Assembly: GCA_946480925.1 (NCBI GenBank)
Contig: CAMLLU010000076.1
Coordinates: 1 to 26,865 of the forward strand
Source of the DNA: an uncultured Rivibacter sp.
GTDB lineage: Bacteria; Pseudomonadota; Gammaproteobacteria; Burkholderiales; Burkholderiaceae
Direction of reading: 5' to 3'
Length of the DNA stretch: 26,865 bases
This document shows positions 22,194 to 26,865 of the stretch, piece after piece. Position 1 is the first letter of the stretch; each line of letters begins with the position of its first letter. Below the pieces are notes generated by a model. It did no database searches and was not told where the DNA came from. It saw only the letters and a list, made by a program, of their open reading frames with translations. The translations under genes and the position numbers were made by a program.

Positions 22194-25046
22194 TTGAACC
22201 TGCGCCTGCCTCCTTTCCTGCGACGCATCGCCTCCTCCAAGCGGCTGGCGGATGCCGTGCTGCTCGCCGGGTTGGCCATCAGCGCGATCCTGTGGCAAGA
22301 CAGCGTCGAGCGGGCCCGCGAGGCCGACGACCAGGCGTTCGACGTGCTGGTCATCGACCAGGCCGCGCGGGTGGGCGAATACATGGAGCGCTACCTCGAC
22401 CTCGCGGTCAGCCTGGCGGCACTGTTTCGTGCGAGCGACGACGTCAGCCGCGCGGAATTCCACGAGCACTTCGTCGCGCTGCATACGCAAGACCGCTACC
22501 CCGCGCTGCAGTCCATCCAGTACGCGCCGCTCATCACGCATGCGCAGCGCCCCATGCTCGAGCAGCTGGCGCGCGCCGAAGGCGTGGAGCGCTTTGCCAT
22601 CGTGCCGCCCGAACCGCGCCCGGAATACATGCCGGTGCTGTTCGTGGAGCCGGAGCCCGGCCACGAGGGCCTCGTCGGCGCCGACCTGCTGGCCGACACG
22701 CATTGGCGGCGCACGCTCGATCGCGTGCGCGACCTCGGCGGCCCGGCGGTGTCTTCACCGCAATTGCTGAGCGCCGGCGGCAGCGGCGGCGCTGAGCGCG
22801 GCTTCATCATCCGCGCGGCGCTGTACGCCAGCGGGCGGCAGAACACCACGGAGGCGCGGCGCAAGGCGTTTGCCGGCCAGGTCTCGGTGGCGGTGCGCGC
22901 GGGCGACGTGATGAAGTACGCGCTGCGCGACCACGTGGCCAGCCGCTTCCACATCCGCATCACCGACGAAGGCGACGACGGCTACGACCTCTCCACCACG
23001 CCCGAGCCGCACAGCGTGGTGTTCGACGGCGCCACCGACTGGGCCCACAGCTACGTGCCTCCGCCGCAGGTGGCCAACGCCGATCGCCGCGTGCACGTGC
23101 AGTCGGTGGGCGGACGCATGTGGCGCTTCGAACTCACGCGCCGTCCGGCCGATTACTTCACCGCGCCGCAGCCGCTGTCGCTGCTGGTGCAAGGCATGGT
23201 GCTGAGCCTGGTGATGTGGTGGGCACTGCGCGTGTGGGCGGCCCGCTATTCGCGCGCCACGGCGCTGGCACGCACCTACAGCCGCCAGGCCAGCGAGGCC
23301 GACACCCTGCGGCGCACCATCGTCAACAGCGCGCCGTTCGCCATCATCGCGACCAACCCGCAGGGCGTCGTGCAGGCCATCAACCCGGCCGCCGAAGTGC
23401 TGCTGGGCCGATCCGCCGAAAGCGTGGTGGGCCTGGCCACGCCCGAGCTCTTCCACGACCCGGTCGAAGTGGCGCAGCGCGCGCGCCAGTTGACGCAGGA
23501 GCTCGGCCGCGAGATCGCCCCCGGCTTCGAGGTGCTGGCCGCCCGCGCGCGCCGCGGCGACCCAGAAGAGCGCGAGTGGACCTTCGTGCGCCACGACGGC
23601 CAGCGCGTGCCGGTGGTGCTCACGGTGACCGCGCTGCACAACGAGCATGGCGACCTGACCGGCTTCCTCGGCATTGCCTACGACGTGACCGAGCGCAAGC
23701 GCGCCGAAGAAAGCATTCGCCACCTCGCGCAGCACGACGCGCTCACCGGCCTGCCCAACCGCACGCTGCTCGAAGAACGGCTGAACCAGGCGCTGGCGCG
23801 CGCGCGCCGCGAGATGACCTCCGTGGCGCTGATGTTCATCGACCTCGACCGCTTCAAGAACATCAACGACTCGCTTGGCCACCCGGTGGGCGACACCATC
23901 CTGCGCAACGTGGCGCAGCGCATTTCGCATGCGGTGCGCGGCAGCGACACGGTGGCGCGCATGGGTGGCGACGAATTCGTGGTGCTGCTGCCGCGCCTGG
24001 CGCAAGGCACGCAGCAGGCCGACTGCGAAGCGGTGGCGCGCAAGGTGCTCGCCGTGCTGGGCGAGCCCATGCAGGCCGGCTCGCACGAGCTGCGGGTGAC
24101 GGCCAGCATCGGCGTGGCCACCTTCCCCGAGGCCGGGCACGACGCTGCTTCGCTGATGCGCGCGGCTGACGTGGCCATGTACCACGCCAAATCGCAGGGC
24201 CGCAACAACCACCAGGTCTATTCAGAGAGCATGAGCCAGGCGAGCGCCGAGCGGCTGCGGCTCGAGAACGACCTGCACGGTGCCATCGACCGCGGCGAGC
24301 TGGTGCTGCACTACCAGCCGCAGTTCGACTGCGCGACCGGCAAGCTGGTGGGTGCCGAAGCGCTGCTGCGCTGGCAGCGTTCACCGGACGTGATGGTGCC
24401 GCCGGTCGAGTTCATTCCGCTGGCCGAAGAGACCGGCCTCATCGTGCCCATCGGCGAGTGGGTGCTGCGCCAGGCCTGCGCCCAGGCGCGCCGCTGGCGT
24501 GAAACCACGGGCCATGCGCTGCGCGTGGGCGTGAACCTCTCGCCGCGCCAGCTCGACTCGAAAGGCCTGGTCGAGCAGATCTCGGCGGTGCTGCTGTCCA
24601 CCGGCCTGCTGCCTTCGCAGCTCGAACTCGAGATCACCGAAAGCGCCATCGTGCGCGACACGCTCAAGACTGCCACCGTGCTGGCCAGCCTGCGCTCGCT
24701 CGGCGTGCGCATCGCCATCGACGATTTCGGCGTGGGCTATTCGAGCCTCGCCTACCTGCGCGAGCTGCCGGTCGATCGCTTCAAGATCGACCGCAGCTTC
24801 CTCACCGCCGTGCCCGCGTCCGCGGGCGAAAGCCGGCTGGCCGCCGCACTCATCGCGATGGCGCACCGGCTCAAGGTCGGCATCGTGGCCGAAGGCGTGG
24901 AAAGCGCGGAACAGCTGGCCTTCCTGCGCCAGCACGGCTGCGACGAGGCCCAGGGCTATCACCTCGGGAGGCCGATGCCGGCCGAGCAGTTCACCACGCT
25001 GCTGCGGCCGGTGTTCGACACGACGCAAGGCACCCGGGTGGCTTGA
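22194..25046 (+). CDS. Membrane CHASE-PAS-GGDEF-EAL c-di-GMP turnover protein
   Basis: This 950-aa protein combines synthesis and breakdown of cyclic di-GMP. A membrane helix lies at about 18-34, a periplasmic CHASE-type sensor at about 45-320, and a second helix at about 327-348 (LSLLVQGMVLSLVMWWAL). A PAS domain spans about 370-500, ending with the typical AYDVTERKRAEE. GGDEF is intact (591-595), with an inhibitory RxxD site RGSD at 582-585, exactly five residues before it. EAL is intact at 722-724, with Asn781, Glu813, Asp843/844, Lys864, Glu900, Glu903 and Gln920 in place. DDFGTG reads DDFGVG. So both activities look possible. The start is a TTG without a visible ribosome site; it is the only start upstream of the first membrane helix that I found. 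Confidence 0.92.
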   Translation: MNLRLPPFLRRIASSKRLADAVLLAGLAISAILWQDSVERAREADDQAFDVLVIDQAARVGEYMERYLDLAVSLAALFRASDDVSRAEFHEHFVALHTQDRYPALQSIQYAPLITHAQRPMLEQLARAEGVERFAIVPPEPRPEYMPVLFVEPEPGHEGLVGADLLADTHWRRTLDRVRDLGGPAVSSPQLLSAGGSGGAERGFIIRAALYASGRQNTTEARRKAFAGQVSVAVRAGDVMKYALRDHVASRFHIRITDEGDDGYDLSTTPEPHSVVFDGATDWAHSYVPPPQVANADRRVHVQSVGGRMWRFELTRRPADYFTAPQPLSLLVQGMVLSLVMWWALRVWAARYSRATALARTYSRQASEADTLRRTIVNSAPFAIIATNPQGVVQAINPAAEVLLGRSAESVVGLATPELFHDPVEVAQRARQLTQELGREIAPGFEVLAARARRGDPEEREWTFVRHDGQRVPVVLTVTALHNEHGDLTGFLGIAYDVTERKRAEESIRHLAQHDALTGLPNRTLLEERLNQALARARREMTSVALMFIDLDRFKNINDSLGHPVGDTILRNVAQRISHAVRGSDTVARMGGDEFVVLLPRLAQGTQQADCEAVARKVLAVLGEPMQAGSHELRVTASIGVATFPEAGHDAASLMRAADVAMYHAKSQGRNNHQVYSESMSQASAERLRLENDLHGAIDRGELVLHYQPQFDCATGKLVGAEALLRWQRSPDVMVPPVEFIPLAEETGLIVPIGEWVLRQACAQARRWRETTGHALRVGVNLSPRQLDSKGLVEQISAVLLSTGLLPSQLELEITESAIVRDTLKTATVLASLRSLGVRIAIDDFGVGYSSLAYLRELPVDRFKIDRSFLTAVPASAGESRLAAALIAMAHRLKVGIVAEGVESAEQLAFLRQHGCDEAQGYHLGRPMPAEQFTTLLRPVFDTTQGTRVA

Positions 25047-25074
25047 CGCCGGGCTGCGGCTCTGCCTCGCCTTC

Positions 25075-26592
25075 TCAGCCCTGCGCCGCCTGCTGCGGCA
25101 CGCCACCCAGCGGCAGGCGCACGACGAACGTGCTGCCCTTGCCCAGGCCTTCGCTGCGCGCGGTGACCGTGCCGCCATGCTGCTCGATCAGCGTGCGTGC
25201 GAGGCTCAGGCCGATGCCCAGGCCGCTGTCGTTCGGCTGCCGCGCCGCTTCACCCTGTGCGAACAGGTCGAAGATGCGCTCCAGCGACTCGCGCGCCAGG
25301 CCGATGCCGTTGTCGGCTACCGAAGTCATCAGCGTTGCGCCGTTCATCGCCACCGTGAGCGACAGCTCGCCGCCTTCAGGCGTGTAGCGCGCGGCGTTGT
25401 GCAGCAGGTTCTGCAGCACCTGCGCCAGGCGGGTCGAGTCGCCCACCATCGGCAGCGGCCTGTCGGGCAGCGACACCGTGAGCTGGTGCCGGCGCTGCTC
25501 GATGAACGGCGTGGCCGCCTCCACGCTGGCCTGCACGACGTCGCGGTAGTCGAGCGGTTCGCTCTTGAGCAGGATCTTGCCGGTGACGATGCGCCCCACG
25601 TCGAGCAGGTCGTCGACCAGCCGGGTGAGGTGGCTCACCTGCCGCGCGATCATGTCGCGCGTACGCTGCACCCGCTCGGGCAGGTCGGGCTGCAGCTGCA
25701 GGATGCTCGCCGCGTTGCGGATCGGTGCCAACGGGTTGCGCAGCTCGTGGCCCAGCATGGCCAGGAACTCGCTCATGCGCTGGCTCGCCTGTTCCAGCTC
25801 GGCCAGCCGGCGGTGCTGGCTCAGGTCGCGTGTGACCTTGGCGTAGCCGCGCAGCAGGCCGTTCTCGTCCATCACTGGCGTGACCACCACGTCGGCCCAG
25901 AACATGCCGCCGCTCTTGCGCACGCGCCAGCCCTGGCTCACCACCCGGCCTTCGTGCTGTGCCCGCCTCAACTCTTCGGCCGGCGCACCGTCGGCGCGGT
26001 CTTCGGACGTGAAGAGCATCGAGAAATGCTGGCCCAGCACCTCGTGCGCCGCGTAGCCATGGATGGCCGTGGCGCCGCTGTTCCAGGTGCGGATGTGACC
26101 TTCGGTGTCGAGCATGAAGATCGCGTAGTCCTTCACTGACTCGACCAGCAGGCGCAGCTGCTCTTCGCTGCGGCGCAGCTCCTCCTGCTGCCGGCGCGTT
26201 TCGGTGAGGTCGCGCGTCACCTTGGCGAACCCGCGCAGCTGGCCCTTCTCGTCTTTCAGCGCGGTGATCACCACGTTGGCCCAGATGCGCCGACCGCCCT
26301 TGCAGATGCGCCAACCCTGGTCTTCGAACCGGCCGTCGCGCACGGCGCGGCGCAGCTCTTCCTGCGGCCAGCCGGATGCGATGGCTTCTTGGGGGTAGAA
26401 AGTTTCGAACGAGCGTCCGATGATCTCTTCGGCGCTCCAGCCCTTGATCTTCTGTGCGCCGCGGTTCCAGCTGACGATGTGGCCCCGCGGATCGAGCATG
26501 AAGATCGCGTAGTCCTGCACGCTGTCCACCAGCAGCTGGAAGCGCTCTTCGCTGCGCTGCTGGTCGTCGTCGGACTCGGGTTGTGTCGGCAT
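25075..26592 (-). CDS. Soluble PAS-PAS sensor histidine kinase
   Basis: This 505-aa kinase has no membrane segment. Two similar PAS domains occupy about 13-130 and 140-257; both contain DYAIFMLD and end in GFAKVTRDLTETRRQQ or GYAKVTRDLSQHRRL, so they look like a duplication. HisKA follows, with the phospho-acceptor His282 in FLAMLGHELRNPL. The ATPase shows N-box NLLHNAARYT (395-404), DNGIGL (427-432), FDLFAQG and GLGIGLSLA (457-465). There is no receiver domain, and no response regulator is in the window, so its partner is elsewhere. The ATG at 26592 is preferred because the longer frame to 26631 runs into the tRNA gene. It lies 9 nt after the tRNA 3' end and converges with the c-di-GMP gene (28-nt gap). 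Confidence 0.92.
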   Translation of the reverse strand: MPTQPESDDDQQRSEERFQLLVDSVQDYAIFMLDPRGHIVSWNRGAQKIKGWSAEEIIGRSFETFYPQEAIASGWPQEELRRAVRDGRFEDQGWRICKGGRRIWANVVITALKDEKGQLRGFAKVTRDLTETRRQQEELRRSEEQLRLLVESVKDYAIFMLDTEGHIRTWNSGATAIHGYAAHEVLGQHFSMLFTSEDRADGAPAEELRRAQHEGRVVSQGWRVRKSGGMFWADVVVTPVMDENGLLRGYAKVTRDLSQHRRLAELEQASQRMSEFLAMLGHELRNPLAPIRNAASILQLQPDLPERVQRTRDMIARQVSHLTRLVDDLLDVGRIVTGKILLKSEPLDYRDVVQASVEAATPFIEQRRHQLTVSLPDRPLPMVGDSTRLAQVLQNLLHNAARYTPEGGELSLTVAMNGATLMTSVADNGIGLARESLERIFDLFAQGEAARQPNDSGLGIGLSLARTLIEQHGGTVTARSEGLGKGSTFVVRLPLGGVPQQAAQG

Positions 26593-26601
26593 GGCGGCGG
26601 G

Positions 26602-26676
26602 TGGCCCCCCCGGCGGGAATCGAACCCACATCTAGCGCTTAGGAGGCGCTCGTTCTATCCATTGAACTACGGCGGG
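26602..26676 (-). tRNA. tRNA-Arg (anticodon CCT)
   Basis: The D arm GTTC...GAAC, the anticodon arm AGCGC-CTCCTAA-GCGCT and the T arm GTGGG-TTCGATT-CCCGC fold cleanly. The anticodon CCT is at 26641-26643 and reads the rare AGG codon. CCA is encoded (26602-26604). The acceptor stem CCCGCCG pairs with CGGGGGG except for an apparent G4-G69 mismatch. A TAGAAT -10-like box with a GC-rich stretch after it lies upstream at 26700-26705. Confidence 0.93.
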
Positions 26677-26699
26677 GCGGCGGCTGTGCCGAAGGGCGA

Positions 26700-26705
26700 A
26701 TTCTA
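26700..26705 (-). promoter_or_regulatory. Candidate -10 box of the tRNA-Arg promoter
   Basis: TAGAAT on the minus strand matches the -10 consensus at 5 of 6 positions and would start transcription about 16 nt before the tRNA. The GC-rich discriminator that follows fits a stable-RNA promoter. No good -35 hexamer is seen at 16-18 bp. The remaining sequence to the window end (26706-26865) shows no gene. Confidence 0.4.
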
Positions 26706-26865
26706 GGCCCTGCGCCGTGCGCGAGCGTTTGCAGGGGCCGCAGGCCTGTGCGCCATGGAAGTTCAAGCCCGGAGCGCGCCCGGCTGAAGAGCCGTTCGCG
26801 GGCTGGTGGTGAGGGTCGGAGCCGCTATCGCCGTGCGAAAAGATCCTTTGATAGCGCCATCAGGC

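Noticed and set aside
22755..24212. Minus-strand frame of 485 codons opposite the GGDEF-EAL gene
   Set aside because: A shadow frame with no recognisable domain.
26677..26865. A gene or attachment site beyond the tRNA
   Set aside because: Only short unconvincing frames and one 6-bp inverted repeat (GCTATC/GATAGC near the end) are visible; no copy of the tRNA end is found elsewhere in the window.

Overview
The window looks like a chromosomal segment of a high-GC betaproteobacterium, most likely Burkholderiales (Comamonadaceae or a relative). The reasons are the high GC third positions, the ctpA/moeB-type pair, the arginase and LOG genes, and a Fur-type box of betaproteobacterial form. No species can be named from sequence alone. 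By eye the left 10 kb (CRISPR-Cas) is less GC-rich than the rest, which suggests a transferred defence module set in an ordinary chromosome.

Positions 1-9959 hold a complete type I-F CRISPR-Cas locus, all transcribed leftward. The order is a WYL-domain regulator, cas1, cas2-3, csy1 (cas8f), csy2 (cas5f), csy3 (cas7f), cas6f, leader, array. The array has six identical 28-bp repeats, one degenerate terminal repeat and six 32-bp spacers. Catalytic residues of Cas1, Cas2-3 and Cas6f are all visible, so the system looks functional. The leader carries a roughly 76-bp imperfect palindrome with a perfect IHF consensus near its centre. The WYL gene is the first gene of the apparent operon and has its own candidate promoter with an overlapping dyad.

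Positions 10146-15867 form a tightly packed leftward gene string with many 4-bp ATGA overlaps: a MoeB/HesA E1-like enzyme, a ZrgA-type (DUF2796) periplasmic protein, an ABC ATPase, an FtsX-type permease, a DUF3299 exported protein, a LOG-family phosphoribohydrolase and an arginase. The middle four resemble zinc-linked Zrg export/import modules. ctpA (S41 protease, 15938-17380) lies upstream, separated by a strong intrinsic terminator.

Positions 17587-20371 hold a divergent FbpC/FbpB-type ferric iron ABC transporter around a Fur box, with no substrate-binding protein nearby. Next come a divergent pair, an exported SnoaL-like protein and a LysR regulator (20393-22030). Last come a CHASE-PAS-GGDEF-EAL c-di-GMP protein (22194-25046), a convergent PAS-PAS histidine kinase (25075-26592) and tRNA-Arg(CCT) on the minus strand (26602-26676).
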